Shown: positions 39,601 through 54,600 of the stretch, piece by piece
Layout: every line of letters starts with the position of its first letter
Position numbering within the stretch: position 1 is the first letter of the stretch
From: Erythrocercus mccallii
Lineage: Eukaryota > Chordata > Aves > Passeriformes > Dicruridae
Direction of reading: 5' to 3'
DNA length: 64,000 nt
Assembly: GCA_013397435.1 (NCBI GenBank)
Contig: VZRG01001495.1
Span: 124,001 to 188,000 of the forward strand
Program-made: the position numbers and the translations under genes
The notes under the pieces: generated by a model
Told to the model about the DNA's origin: nothing
Seen by the model: only the letters and a program-made list of their open reading frames with translations
The model's database searches: none

Positions 39601-42600
39601 CACCAGTGAGCAACACTGGATTGTCATGGGGTGGCAGAGCAAAGCCTGTCTGCTCTGCACAAGGTGCAGTCTTTAAATTAGAGGAGGAAGGGGAAATGTT
39701 ACCTGATTCCAATTCTAGTTCAAATTGAGAATCACTTTATTGTGGCCAGAAGTCTCAAGAATACTTACTATCAAGTAGCAAAAAAAAATCCTCAAACTGC
39801 AGTATTTTTGGGGCTACTTCATCACAGTTCACGTGTCATGTTTGTTGTAAACAGTGATGTGGCTGCTGCTGGAGCCAGGCACTGAGCATGGCCCATCCCT
39901 GCTCCCAGCAAGCACTTCCTTCACAGCTCACTCCTGAGTTTTATGTTTCCAAGAAAAGACACTATTCTTAGCTACAGACATATGGAAGAATGCAGGGCAA
40001 AAAGATTCCAGATGCTCTGGCCACGAGGGCCCTCTCCATGAGTAATACAAGAGGAGTAGAGGGGATCAACTGTGTGAAGGCTGTTCCTTGCCCTGGGATT
40101 ATTGGGCTCATCCTTACAAGTCCCCCAAAGGCAGCCAGCTTATTGCTTTCCTTAGTGCAAACACTAACTCATGTCTTCTGAAGGAAGAGAGACACAAAAG
40201 TGGATTTCAATTCTTGCAGTACCCCAGTTAAGTCAGGAACACTGCAGTGTAGGCGGGAGGGAGGATCGGCACGTGCCGTTAATTGCCGGCTGCTCAGCAT
40301 ATGTGGTTATCCCGAGTAACTCTGCACTGTGTGGGACCAACATCTTGGTGTGAGCTGCAGGGGAGGCAGGGGATGCTCTCCCCTTGGTGCTGGGCACGGG
40401 GACATGCAGCACACGGTCACAGCAGAAGCACTCCTTTGGAGAGGGTTATCCCGCAGCAGTGACTCCTCTCCTGTGTCTCTGCAGGGCGTGTTGGAGAGCT
40501 TCCTGGGCACGGCTGTCACCGGCGCCATATTTTGCCTTTTGGCTGGTCAGCCCCTCACCATTTTGAGCAGCACAGGACCCGTCCTGGTCTTTGAGCGGCT
40601 CCTCTTCAATTTCAGCAAGTGAGTATGTGGCGGGAGAGGGGGGAGGGCAGGAATGTCCCACACGAAGGAAACCCCAGCCAGGGAATGAGCTGCCTGCTGG
40701 TGGGGAAGGAGGGGATTTAGTGCACAAAATGAAATGTCTCATTCCTTGTTGAGATCCAGTGCAATCACATCAAGGATTTTCCTGGCACGCGTGTCCCAGG
40801 GCGCTGCCCAGTGTGTGGCTGCCTGTCTCTGTGGGGCCTTCTGGAAAAAAACCCCTTGTCTTCTTCAGTCCTCTGTGAGGAATTTGCTCTAGTTACAGTG
40901 TGCTGCTTCTCCCAGGCACTACTTCTCTGACTCCCATAGGAGCAAAGAAATGAAACCCGCTCTTCACTAATAAAATCCCATGGGTCTCAAGGTTGCCAGA
41001 AATTTGTCCAGTAGTTATTTGAAATAATCACTACTATTTATGAAACCAAAAATATCTGTGGTAGAAACAGCCCCCAGAATTCTGTGGTGGAGCTTTCCTG
41101 CATTTAAAAGTACTTAGATTTTTTCCGTTCAACTGATATGAAGAGGTTCTGCTCCCTCCATGTTGTTGATGGCTGACACCCAGAGCTAAAGGGAGCCCAT
41201 TTTGTTAGGTGTGCTCATTTACCTTTTCCACTGCAATACCAGGAAGATACACTGGAATCCCTAGAGGAATCAACAGTGTCATGGATGATTTCACCCAAGG
41301 AGCTGGTGATCCTTTGCCTGATGTTTTGCAAGGAGATCGTTTTAGGTTACACAGAATACACCCCAAATCCCTTGTAGTCTGTGTTCTCAGCATGGCAGGT
41401 TGTGTAGGACTTGTGTTCCTACATGTAGGGAGGGATGGGGGCTAGAAAAAATGTCTGGAAAATTAGATTCTCCCAGGGAGGGAAACTGGAAGCTACCAAA
41501 GGGTGAGAGTTCCACAATGGAGCAAGAGGGAGGCACCTTTCTTTTCTTCCTTAGTGTGGAATAAATGAATAGAGTCAGAAATGGACATGCTGCACCTGTT
41601 GGCATATGGCAGGCATGACAAAACCCAGGTGCAGCACACAGCAGGAAAAAAGCAAGATGGAAAAGCACTTTGTACTGTTTTGGGAGGGAGAAGGTGGTTA
41701 TTTTTAACCTGAGGAGGAGGAGGTGGTGTTTATAAAAGCCATTGTCCTAACGACCTGCCAGGGCAGAAAGGCAGGAGTTTTCAAAGGTGGCCTTTCTTAC
41801 AAGGAAATTGGAACTAAGTACTTTGATTTTTCAGTAATGCATTTGTGGTTGTTCATTTTCACAACACACTGTTCCCTGCTAGGAGCAAAAGTAGAAAAAC
41901 CTCCCATCTCCTGACTCATTAAAAGTGTGACTCTGTGTGTGTGTCTGAAAAGATCCCTAAAAACACCTTGCAGACTCAGCCTTGCATCTGGCCTCGGGTG
42001 CTCCATGGTGCTGGCACCAGGGACCAATCCTACAGGACACAGTGCTTTTCCACCTGCTCTGTCAGCTTCGGAAGCACTGCAGGAATTTGAGGATTAAAAG
42101 CCAAAGTAATATAGTTAAAAATTTTTGAAGTTCTTCAATGGTGTGGAGTGTACGTGAGTTTCTGCCAGCTGCCTTCAGATGGATGGGACCTCCTGCCCCC
42201 TCAGGCACTGACTCCAGATATTTCAGAGTTGTCACTTGGGTCTTGTATTTTTATTTTTATTTTTTCCCTTTTTGTAAATTCCTTGGTTTCTTACTTGCTC
42301 CTTGCCCTCTTCTGGGTCAGGGCTTCAGGCTTCCAGAGAATTACAGCTGGCTGAGCCTGCCAGTCCCACTACCTCTTGCTTCCTTCTCCAGAAAAGGCAG
42401 TGACCTTCCTAACAGGTCCCTAACTGCTCCAGTGTTCCCTTTAGGCACTTTTTCATTCCTCAAAGCCCACCTTTGGGCTCTGTGCTGGCAGTACCTCAGC
42501 CTCAAGCAGCAAACAAGGGGCCATTGTTCCCAGGAAGGAATGATGCAGTTGGGTCCGTGGTTCTCCACAAACTGCCATTCCTGACACTAGGGCTTGTCAT

Positions 42601-45600
42601 ACTATCATAGAATATCTCAGGTTGGAAAGGACCCATAAGCATCAGCAAGTCCAACTCTTTGCATCTGGCAAGACCACCTAAAACTAAACCATGTGACTAA
42701 GAGCACTGTCCAGATGCTCCTTGACCTCTGTCAGGTCAGGTGCCGTGACTGCTTCCCTGGGGAGACTGTTCCAGTGTCCAGCCACCCTCTGGGAGAAGAT
42801 CCTTCCTTTATGTCTCAACTTCCCCTGACTCAGCTTCATTCCGTGTAACATCTGCTGTTTGCACTTCCTGATCTTGTCTAACCCGATGTTTTCCTTTCTT
42901 GCCACCCTTGTCTTGTTGCAGGGACAATGATTTTGACTACCTGGAGTTCCGCCTCTGGATCGGCCTCTGGTCAGCCTTCCAGTGTCTCATTCTCGTGGCC
43001 ACCGATGCCAGCTTCCTGGTCAAGTACTTCACCCGCTTCACCGAAGAAGGGTTTTCCTCCCTGATCAGCTTCATCTTCATTTATGATGCTTTCAAGAAGA
43101 TGATCAAGCTGGCAGATCATTATCCCATCAACTCCCAGTTCAAGGTGGACTACATCACGCATTACTCTTGTGCCTGTAAACCACTAGATCCAGGTAAGGG
43201 AGTGCTCATTACTTCTCCAGTCTGGAGGTAGGAGGTGGCCTTTGCTCTCCTTTTCCCTTGTGCTGCAGCCCCAGATAATAGGTAGATTATTCCTTCTTTA
43301 TCGGTTGCCTTCAGATATCCTATCTTAATCTCGGAAGCTGAGAGGTAAATTTCACCCTACATCCCAAGTGGAATGTCAGTATATCTGGCCTTCTGGAACT
43401 CCTCCAGAGAGGCTCATGACCAGTGGAGAAGCTGTTTCTGCACCCGTGTCTCCTTGCATCCTTGTGGCTGTCAGGCTGTCAGTTCCAAATGGCATTCCTG
43501 TAAGAATTCCACGAAGGGGCAGAAGTGGTGGCCAGGTCACTGCTATGCAGCTCGGGTCACTGGCGTGGAGCTGAGGTCACTCCCGTTTCAGGAGCTGGAT
43601 TTATTCAAGGTGTTACCCAAACGTGGGTGGTTCCCACCTCGTGGTTGCATGGATGAGAGGGAAAGCACAAACAATTCCTTCCCTTCCAAGAAGGGAAGTG
43701 TATCCACAGGGCAGCCTATCTCTGGAGGATGGGCTGCATGGCACATAGAGCCAGCGTGCCTGTGGCTCTGGGCACCCAAATCCAAACTGAGATATGCTGG
43801 CTGTACCATTAGGGAAGCGGGTACCACTCCTAGGATCCCACAAACAATGGGGAGTGAGTAAGAAACTTGATCTGTGCCCAAAGTAAACCACAGGTTATCT
43901 CGGCACACCTGTCCAACAGGAAAAGCTGCTGGCCGCTCCTCGAAGGTGTTGGGAGCCGGTTCCCTGGGGGCTGGGTGCCTGCCTTCCCTGTTAAACACAG
44001 GATCTTGGTGAGCATGTGGATGCTGCTCTGGTTTTGCCTCCACTGGAATGGCAGAGTGATTTCCTTTTTGAAACTAGGACGATGGGAATGGTCAATGCCA
44101 AACTGGAAGTCTCTGTTTCCCATTGAAACACTTGCGGTTCTCCAGACATCCAAGTGAAAGAAGTTTATGCAAAACCTCAGTATGCCATGGGGACAGGGGC
44201 CATGAGCCCATTTGCAGGAAGGATTGCATTTCTAAATGAAATTTCAAATTCATGATTCCTAATGCTGCAGAAGCCACAGAGAATGCTGCTCCTTCTTTCA
44301 AAGAAATGATCCCCATCCTGTTGATTTCAATTGCTTGCTCTCTTTTTTCTTTTTTAATTCAAAACTGTGTTTATGCTGGACACAAATGCATTTTGCTTTT
44401 CTGGATATCTTTGGCATTGTGCTTACATTTGAAAGTAATCATTAGGAGCGTTCTGTGGGTATTTATTTAATTTAATCCAGAAATCATTAGAAAAATATTG
44501 GAAAGCTATGAAATACTATATTGTCTGTCTGGTTTTTTGTGGGTTTTTTTCTACCATGAACTCAAAATACAATCCCAGTTGGGTTTGGGTTATGTTTTGC
44601 TTAACCTTTTCTTTTTCTGCTTTGTGAGTGGTTGATGATTGAGGCTTTTGAGTCTCTCTGAAACACTTGTGCAAAAAGGTGGCAAACAGCTTGACAGAGT
44701 CAAGAAATAATTTAATAATTGGAATTGGCTCTCCTTCCTGTTTCCTGCATCCTGCTCATCATATTGCCTTTTTCCTTTTCTCTTGCAGTTAATAGCTCAC
44801 TACTTAACAGGACCATGGTGCTGTCAGACTATGAGCTGGTCTCTCCCTCCTCCGAGCTGGTGAGTTCCCCTTGGGAAGGCAGGGATCACATGGACTGCAG
44901 TCTTGCGGCGCCACTCTGCTGGCGAGCTCGCGATAATGCGGAGAAAGAAGCGCAGCTTGATGGATCGCATCCGCGTGTGGGGGAAGGAAGCTGAGACACA
45001 GAGTAACAACCCCTTTTAGTCAAACACCAGCAGGAAAATGGTCTCACCCAGACCGTTCTGATGCCATGATTTTTAGCTTCTGCATGATGCCTCCCTGTTC
45101 CTCTCAGATAGTCTGTCACCATTCCTGTCCCCAACATGGGCAGAGTATACACAGCCTTCCTTTTTTTCTGCAGGACAACACCACCCTTGACTGGGCAGCT
45201 CTGACAGCCAAGGAGTGCTTGAAGTATGGGGGTCAACTTGTGGGCAACAACTGTGACTATGTCCCTGACATCACCCTCATGTCTTTCATCCTCTTCTTTG
45301 GCACTTACACCTGCTCCATGGCCCTGAAGAAATTCAAGACCAGTCGCTACTTTCCCACCACTGTAAGTATCTCCTGTCACCCCATCAGTCTTTCTGAGGG
45401 CACAGAGCAGCCTTGCTTTTGGAATTGCTGTCCTGCACACAGGGAATGATGCTCTGCAGGGAAGCCAGGTTGCACTGGTTGGGATAAAAGTGCAACTGGT
45501 CGTTGGATCTGGAAATTAAAGATATGCCTGAGATTGCTCCCAGTGGTTCTGAAGAGCACAAGTAAGGCAGCAGAAGAGCCAAGAGGAGCAGTAACCTGTT

Positions 45601-48600
45601 TGGATAATGTGGCAGGGATTTTAAAGGTGCTGAAATCAACCTTTCCAAGCCTACAGCCGCATCTCAGGTGCATCTGTTTGTTTTGTCCCCTGGTGAGGCT
45701 CCCAGGCCAGGCATATGAGCCAGCTCTTCCTGTGTGTGCCAAAGCCCTTTCTCTCTGAGACTGCCCTGTTTCTGGCATTCTGACACACAGGGATTTATCC
45801 TGCATGGATGTTTACTGTTCCACTGTGTTACAGTTGAACCCCTCTTATTTTTAATAAAAAGGAAACAAATTCCATCCAGGCTGGAATGCAGCTCAATTTA
45901 TCTGTAACTATGCGAACCCAGGAAACCTGGAAGGAACAACAGCTCTGGAAAGCTCACACAGTTCCAGGCTAGCACAGTGGCTCCTGTATAGTTAAATTCT
46001 AGGGTCTGATCAGTGGCAGCTCTAAGTTGTTATATTCCAATGACATCAGGAGAGCTGCAGTCTTAGGGATTTAGCTGAGAAGGCTGGTTTGTTTTCCTCT
46101 CTGCTTAGCCTGACTTATTACTTGAAGAGCAAACAAAGTAATCTCTGTCAGTCCCTCAGAGTATCTCATTTGTGGAAGTTTGTGGTGTTTTCATGCTTCC
46201 ATTTAGGCTTTCAGAGAACACAGTAAAGTACCAAGGCATGTGTGGCAAATGACACTGGACTTGATGGTAGGCATATTTGTGGGAGAAGAAACGATGAGCT
46301 TGTGTTGCCAGGGTTTCTCATGTAGACACTAAAGCATGGGTGAAATGGTGTTTCCTGGTGCTAACTCCTCTGGTTATGATACCGCATCTCTTTCAGGCCC
46401 GGAAGCTCATCAGTGACTTTGCCATTATCCTGTCCATTTTGATTTTCTGTGGAATAGATGCCCTAGTTGGTGTGGACACACCAAAATTAATTGTGCCAAG
46501 TGAATTCAAGGTATGTTGTTGCTAGCTTGTTTGATGGCTTTTGGAAGAGGTTCCTTTTCCCTGACACCTGCCCTGTATGGAATGACTTGCCCTCAGAATG
46601 GGAATGTAGTCAGTGGTCTGGAAAGGGCCAGTTTATTCAGAGGGTTAGGGTTAGGATGCTTTTTGTTAGCATCCTTTTAATTGGCTGATTTATCTCCCAA
46701 ACTCTGCCTCCATACCTGAAACCTTTGACTGGTGTTAATGGGAAGGATGAAATTGCCACAAACCTCAAGTGTCTTCCTGGAGCTCCATTGCTGGAAGCAA
46801 ACCTGGCTTTGGAATATCATCACCCCTGTATTGCACCTCTTAACACAAGCTTTCTTTTCCTTGCCCTTCAAAGCCAACCAGTCCCGAGAGGGGTTGGTTT
46901 ATCCCACCTTTTGGAGGGAACCCATGGTGGGTGTACCTGGCAGCAGCCATCCCTGCCCTGCTAGTGACCATCCTCATCTTCATGGACCAGCAGATCACCG
47001 CCGTCATCGTCAACAGGAAGGAGCACAAGCTCAAGGTGGGTGTGCCTTGTGCCTGGAGCGCGTGCAGGGGTTTTTCCTCCTGCCACCTTCCTCCCTCGAG
47101 GGCACAAGCCTATTCCCTGTCACTGCCTGCTGTTTCTAAGCAGGGAAAGTGGCCAAAGCTGCACAGTGCTGTCAAATACCAGCAATAAGCTGAAGAGATT
47201 TGGGACATACCAAGGGCATAGCCCCAGCTGAATGTTATTTAAAGAAGAGCTGATATGTAACAGCCTGAGATGTAGTCATGTTTTTAAAACAAACTTTCTA
47301 GACCAGTGCTATGCAGTTTTTCATGCCTGTAGGGTTTTTTTTCCTTTCCTGGCACAGTCAGTTCCATTGAAAAATATTAAATTCCTGTAAAAGAAGACTG
47401 TCCCTTCCTGCTAACAGGGCACATTTCAAGTGGTCTGAGCCGTGGGAGTAAGGCCCCCTCAAAACACAGGTAATAGTCATAGTGGGTCGTTATTTAGATA
47501 TCTGCTTCATCAGTTATCAGGAGAGCTGTTGGAAATGGGGAGGGAGCTTCTGCTTGGAAAAGAGGAGGATGTTTCAATTCATGTGGTTGTGGTAAACATT
47601 AGACAAGTAATGTGTAATTTAAGACCATTCTGAGCCCAGCCTGGAGAAGAGAGTTGAAGTATCAGGGAATGGGAAAGGTTTCTTGTGCAGAGTGATGACT
47701 GCTGGCTGATGGTTTAAAAAAAACCCTCAGAACATCCTTGTTTGCCACCTGGATCTGGGCAGGTAAATTCAATACGGGACCCTCGTGTTCTTCAGAGATG
47801 GCCAAACAGTTTTAAGTCTGTCTCCTGCACCCAACAAAGCAGACACAGCATTTTCTTAAACACTATATGAAAATATTCGCTGTTCTTCCCTCATGAGGAA
47901 GAGGCCCCTCATCTCTGCCACTTATGAACCACTGACCATGGTTTTGCTTTCAGCACTGGCTGTACTTTTTTAGTAACAAAGTTATAAACACTCCAGCAAA
48001 GTACTGTTGGATCTAAAATGTATTCCCTACTTCCTTTGTTATGATGTGAGCATGGTATTTTGTGGAATTGAAAGTTCACAAGCTCTATCCTGTTGTTCCT
48101 CTATACACAAGATCTGCTGTAGGAAAAAAGGTAGTTTTTTTCTACTCATCCCTTGCTAAAGCGTTGGCAGGGTGTTGCTGGGTGCCTGTCCCAGTGCCAC
48201 CAGCCAGCCAAGGTAAGCAGCGCATGTGTGAGGAAAACAGTGAGGACTATTCAAGAGAAGCTGGATTGCTTTCCCTCCTGGGTCATCCTAGGCCTGGATC
48301 ATTTGTTTTTTCCAATAAAATCAGATTGAATGGGATTTTTAAAAGGTTGATATGTTTTAAAATAGCAAACCTTAGAGGTTTGTCCACTGTTTTTTCTGAA
48401 GATCCCTTTTCTTGGTGGCTCTTCTGTTTCTTCACTTCTTCTCTTGGCACTTTTGACTGCTGGGTTTCCTGTTTTAGTTCATTAAAGGATCTTAAAAATA
48501 GAGGATCAGAGGAGTTTGAAAAGAAGTCAAGAATGAGGGCAGCTTTCTCCTTTGGGTATGGAATGAAGCTTCAGCTGTTCTTGTTGCACTCCTGAAGGAG

Positions 48601-51600
48601 GCTGTGTCATGAGGGAGATGCTTCCTTATGCTGTTCACAAGATCTGATGTATTTCTGGTGTTTGGCTCTCTTGGCCAGTATGTTGCAGAAGGAAATGCTG
48701 CGTGTCTGGCGTGCCTCTGCCCTGCTCCGTAGGCATTTGGAGTAATGCAGGTTGTTTGTCTCCCTCCACAGAAAGGTGCTGGATATCATCTGGATTTGTT
48801 CTGGGTGGCCATTCTGATGATTGTCTGCTCCTTTATGGGGCTGCCCTGGTACGTGGCTGCCACTGTCATCTCCATCGCTCACATCGACAGCTTGAAGATG
48901 GAGACGGAGACTTCAGCCCCTGGAGAACAGCCCAAGTTTTTGGGAGTGAGGTATGTCTGACCAGGAAGACATAATTACCTTGTTTGCCTGCAAAATCCTT
49001 TTGTATAAAGAATTTTGTGCTGCTTTCTCCTTAGTTCCAAAGCCAATTCCTTGGGCAAGTCCCTGTGTGACTCCTCCAAAGTTTATTTGGCCACATCAGA
49101 TGCAGTGTTGAAGGAAGTAAATTTCCTGCAGGTTTCTCTATCCAGGGAAACAAGGCAAATTCCTTAGCTAATGTACTGTTCAAACATACAAACCTGTCAT
49201 ACCTAGTGCAAACAGCTCTACTTAATGTAAGTATTTTTTTCCTGTGTTTGGTTGCCTTAATTAAGTGGTCTGAAGTGCTTCCAGTGGGATTACTCCTGGA
49301 AATCAGGCTGCTTGTTTAGGTAACTAAATGGAAATTTTATGGCCTGACTTTCAGTGTTCTGAAATATTACTGGCCGAGGTATTTTTGGATATGGGAAGCC
49401 CCGTGGGTGCTGCTGAAGGCACATATTCAGCACCCCATGAAGGTCTGAATGATTTATCCGGCTGTTGGAGTGCTCTGGGCAGGGCTCCCAATGTGTTACT
49501 GACCTCAGCGTGCAGGGCCCATCATTTATTGCCTCTCTGCATGCTCTGAGTGTGGCTGTGCAGGGAGCTGGGAGTGCTGGAATGTTTAACGTGTAAACAC
49601 GCTGCCCCAGGCTCAGTTGCAGTGCTGTGCTGATCCCCAAACAGTGTAACAAAACAATCTGGGGGTTTAAAACAGAGGTCTTGGTCAGGATCCAGCCACC
49701 TGCCTGACGCTGTTGGATGAAGAATGTGGCTGCAAAAATGAGTTTTGGGGATTCCTGTCGGTGTTAAGTACTTGTGGTCCTGACTCAGTGATGTTGCTTC
49801 AGGGAGCAGAGAGTCACTGGAGTCATCGTTTTCATCCTGACCGGGGTGTCTGTCTTCATGGCTCCCATCCTGAAGGTAAGGACTGTTTTCAGTTCTTCAA
49901 AAGCTTTAATCCAAACCTTTTGGAAGGAAACACCAACATGGTTGTAGCGTGCTAGAATAGTGACCAAGTTTGGGCTGGGGTTCTTGGGCCCTGTGGTCTT
50001 TTTCATTTTAAGATTATTTCTCCATGTTTGCATAAAGTTAAATTCCCTTTTCTTTTATGATTTCTTTTTTGATTTCTTTTATACCTCTACTGGACCTGTG
50101 TTTTTTGGAAAACATTTTCTGAATAAAGCTCACAGTATGGAAGATGTGTTTCTGGAGGAAGTAGTGCAATTAAATGGCATTTCTTCATCTCCTGAACCTT
50201 TTTTTATGTGTGAGTTTAGCAAAGGCTCTGGGCAGGTTTGCTGCTGATGGACCATTGGATCTAGGTAGGTTGCTATTTTCCAAGACCAGAAATTTGGTGG
50301 CATGTAGCCATGGAGAAATGCATCCTTAGTGGATCATCAGATTGTCAAAGGAAACTGGAAAACCTGCTTGTGCCTGTCTTGTGGAGGATGCTGCCTTCTC
50401 TGGGGATAGTGGTGCCAAGCACGGACATACTGTGAACAGGAGATGTCAGCTGCAGGAGCCCTTATCCATGGATCCATAGGCCAGTGGTGTGAGCAGATGT
50501 CAGACCAGCGGCACCGTGCGTCACAACTGTGGGACCAAGCAGATGGGTGGCTGGAGGAGCCTTCTGGAGGCTGCACATGAGGGGCTGTGAGGGACAGTGC
50601 AGTGGGAGCCTGAGGGGAGCAGGCAGGCAGGGAGCAGCGATGCTGCCCATGGAGGGAGTGGAGACCGTGGCTTTGCAAGCCCGCGTGTTCCTGGTCTGTG
50701 TTTCTAAGGCTGTTTGTACAGGTCGAATCTTGACATCTTGGGTAACAGTTTCCACTTCCACAGAAACAGGCATTTCCATGCCTTTGATTTAATGCCTGAT
50801 TGTGATAATCCTGGTTTTTAATTAATGTGACCTTTCCCTGCAAGATCCCTCTTCCTCTATTCCACTGGGGTCTGTTACTTCCCCTGTTATTGCTTCAGTC
50901 ATTAATTATTTGTCTGTGCTTCCCCTAAGACAATTTGTGGGGAAGATCCTCGCTGGAGGACGCCTGAGGATAAGTCAGCATGCTGCTGGCCCACGTGCCA
51001 GCGGGAAGGACCTGGCAGGATTTCAGGACCTTTAACAAATTCCAGTGGCAGCGTCCTGCTGGAGAGAGCTTCACTGCTAAACCCATCGCAGAACATTTCA
51101 GTCTTCTCCTGCCAGAGGCAAATTGAACACTGACAATCCCAAATTTAATAAACCAGGCAATCTGTGGAATAATCCCAGCTTTGTTTTCTGCGGGCTTTGC
51201 GGTGGTTGCGCTGGTTTTGGATAGTGGTGGTGTTTCTGCTCAGCCAAGACAGATCTCAGAAACATCCTTGGCCCTGCTAGGAGGGTGACAGGCACTTTCC
51301 TATAAATACAGTTTTAGTCCTGTTGGCCTGCAGCAGCTTTGCTTGGAGCGCTGAAGCCAGCACCCCCATCGTTAGGGAATACTTTGCCAAGAGAAAGACT
51401 TCCAAAATGACAGCACCGCTACTCCGCAGGCTGAGGTACTGAGGTTTCACCTCAGGATGATCTCTAGGATTAATCATCATGGAATGATGAACTAATATTC
51501 AGACATTTTTCTTACTTTTAAAAAATCCCATGGAAATAAATAGAAGGGGAGTAGAAGAGAGCAGTGAAAATGAGCTAGAAAGCTCAACTCTTGCTTACTG

Positions 51601-54600
51601 TAGCTATTGTTGTGTCTCATCCCTCAGATCCAGTGAGGGCTTTGAATCCCATGGTCACCCACAGCTTTGTGAACCACCCACTGGGTCCCCGTCCCTCTCA
51701 CAACGATGCTGGCAGACCCCATGCTGCAGAAAAAGCATTTACCTTTGACTTGGAAATGTCAGTGCAGCTCACTCAAAGGAGCAAATAGATTCAAGAGAAA
51801 GATGAGTTAGCAATTAAGCAGCTTGCAGGAGGTGACGGGCAGTGAGACTCGGAAAGGAAGGAAAAATGCAGGCAGGGAGCTTTGGATAGCATATGGCTGG
51901 CTCACTTTGGTGCTCATGTGCCCCCAGGGAAATGCCTGCCAGAAACGATGAACAAGGAGATGGGGAATATGCTAAAACACTGGATAGCTGCTGTGTAATT
52001 TGCCTCTTTATGAGCTCAGTGCAAAGGCTGGAAGGGGAGGGCTCCCAGCGCAGGAGTGCTGGGAACACTGGGTGCCATGGCCTGGCTGCGGCTGCCATTC
52101 AGTGGCAGTCCCCTGGCACTGCACGAGGGACTGTCCTTTGGAGCTCATTCCATCCTCCCTGCGTGCCAGTAAATCCCACAAAGGCCGTTATTCAGCTCCT
52201 GCCTATGGTTTGTTCCAAGCATCCCTGTTCTGTCATGCCAGGCTGGCTGCCCAGTTCTGTGGTGAGGCATAGAGACTCATTCTGGGTGCTCCCCTGCACC
52301 TTCCTCACTCCCAAAGGGAGATGTGCCCAGTGTGGAGGAACAGGCAGCACTTGACGCTTTGAGGGAGCAGAAGGTGATGTTTGAAAGGGCACATCCTGGC
52401 AATAAAGAAGGGAAGTCATAGGCCTGTATTTGGGAATAGTTTAGGATTAATGTGTGTGAGAGACGAAGCAGGCAGTGATTGGGTTGGCATGACTGTTGTC
52501 GCCGACGTGGGACTCCAAAGAACAGCCTTTCTGCATGGATTTGCATGGCTTACTGAGCTGGACATGGAATGACAGGATTATTTTAATTGGAAAAGGTCTC
52601 TAAGATCACCCAGTCCCACCAGCACTGCCAAAGTCACCGCGGAACCACGTCCCCAAGTGCTGCTTTTAAATTCCTGCAGAGATGGTGACTCCAGCATTGC
52701 CCTGGAAAGCCTGTGCCAAGGCTTGACAACCCTTTCTATGAACATGTTTTCCTAATATCCCACCTAAACCTCCCCTGGCGCAACTTGAGTCCATTTACTC
52801 TTGTTGTTATCTGGGAAAACAGGGTATACCACAAACTACAAGATCCTGCTGCCTTTTCTGCTTCTCTGCCTTCTGCCTCTGGTCACACTACAAATCAGAG
52901 GTAAAAGGCAGTTGAAGCTCACTGGAACACATTTGCCTTCCTGTTCCTTAACTTGCTGAGTGACTGACATAGTTCCCTCTGGTTCTTGACAAGATGTCCA
53001 TGTCCTGGTGAAGTGGGAGAGTGTGTCCTTGCGTCACAGCAGAAGAATTTATTGTTTATTCAGCTTTATTTTGACATATTATTTCTGTGGCTTTGTTCCT
53101 CTGTGTCATCCATTCATGGGTGCAGTTTGAATTGATGACTGGCTGGGAATGTTGTCCCACCGTGTGTTAATGGTGCATGGCATACAGGGAGGTTGTTCAC
53201 CTGGGCTCTCCTGCTCTTGTCCCGCAGTTCATTCCCATGCCTGTGCTCTATGGTGTCTTCCTCTACATGGGAGTTGCATCCCTCAACGGTGTGCAGGTGA
53301 GTCATCAACCAGCACAGGGCTTCTTCCACAACCCTCCAGCTTTACCCTTCTCCTTTGCTGCTTCCTCTTTTTTCCCAAGGAACCCATGAAGGGTGGCAGC
53401 TGTTGACAAACTTGGCCACAAGCCTGGATGTCCTGAGATGGGAGACCAAGGGAGAGTGGCCAAGTGGGCACTGTCAGTGCTGGGAGGTGCTATGTGAAGA
53501 CCTGGGTCCATCTTTGACAACCAGGACGCTTGGAGCAATGTGGCCCATGGCAGGGGGGGTGGAACAAGAGGATCTCCTCCAACCCAAACCATTCCAGGAT
53601 TCTACAGGCTTCTGCCCCAGCTCAGGCTCACTCCCAGGGTAGTTTGGGTCCTCTGCCACAGACTGAAGGCAAACAAGGAGGATGGCTTATGGCATCGAGG
53701 TTATTCCTCAGTGCTGACGAGCAGGGACATTGTTATCCAGGGAGGGGAAGCCAAGTCCCTCTCTGTGTCGTTGAGGAAATCTTACGTAAGGAGCCATTCT
53801 CATGCCCAGCGCCTGTAGCTGGCCCAAGGAGGCTGGAAGTGATTTTGTTGCTTTCTGGCACCCTGTTAATTGTGACCTTTCTTTTTCCTGCTGGGTTGTG
53901 CCCTAAGGGGAAGGGACTGCCTGTTCTGTGAGCCCCAGAAGTCCCTCAGGCGTTCTGTAAAACAGCTCCAGCTTCCATTCACTGGTGTGGATTCCATCTG
54001 GTCCCGGCAGTGGGCAGTGAGCCCGCACTCCAGCAGGGGACAATGAGGGGATTGTCCCTGCTGGCCCCAGGGCCGGCTCCCTGTAGGGGATTTCCCCTGC
54101 TCCAGACCCAGGTGGTGGGGGGACTGGCATCGAGAGAATTTTTTTACTCAGTGAGAAATGCCCATTTTGGTTTAACTCCAAGTCCATCCGGTCCAGCACA
54201 GGGCAAAGGGACACTGCTGGGAAAGCTGCCCGTCTTCCTTGCTCTTTGGTGAGATGCTGTTCTGTTTTCTGGCAATGCCATGTCTGCCCTCGCCTCTGTT
54301 GACCTCTGCTCTTGATTTATTTGGGGAAAACAAAAGCATTGTTCCTAAAGGCTGAATGTCTTTCCTTGGCGGGAGCAGGGGAGGGGAGGACAGCAAAAAT
54401 GCCCCAAAGTGTGATGCTGACCCTGATTTTGGCATTCATCTTGTTTTCTCTCTTTTTTGTGCATCTTGCATTTCATTTCAACATCTCTTCATTTTCCTTT
54501 CTAGTTCATGGATCGTCTGAAGCTGCTCTTGATGCCTCTAAAACATCAGCCTGACTTTATCTACCTGCGCCACGTCCCGCTGCGCAGGGTCCACCTCTTC

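Noticed and set aside
43373..43861. 162-codon ORF in intron 11 ending near GTGAGTAAG
   Set aside because: No acceptor in the right phase and no recognisable product.
46641..46655. TTAGGG repeat as a telomere-fusion relic
   Set aside because: Only just over two units; chance is adequate.
50337..50843. 168-codon minus strand ORF in a GC-rich patch of intron 17
   Set aside because: No domain, no splice or promoter signals; the composition alone explains it.
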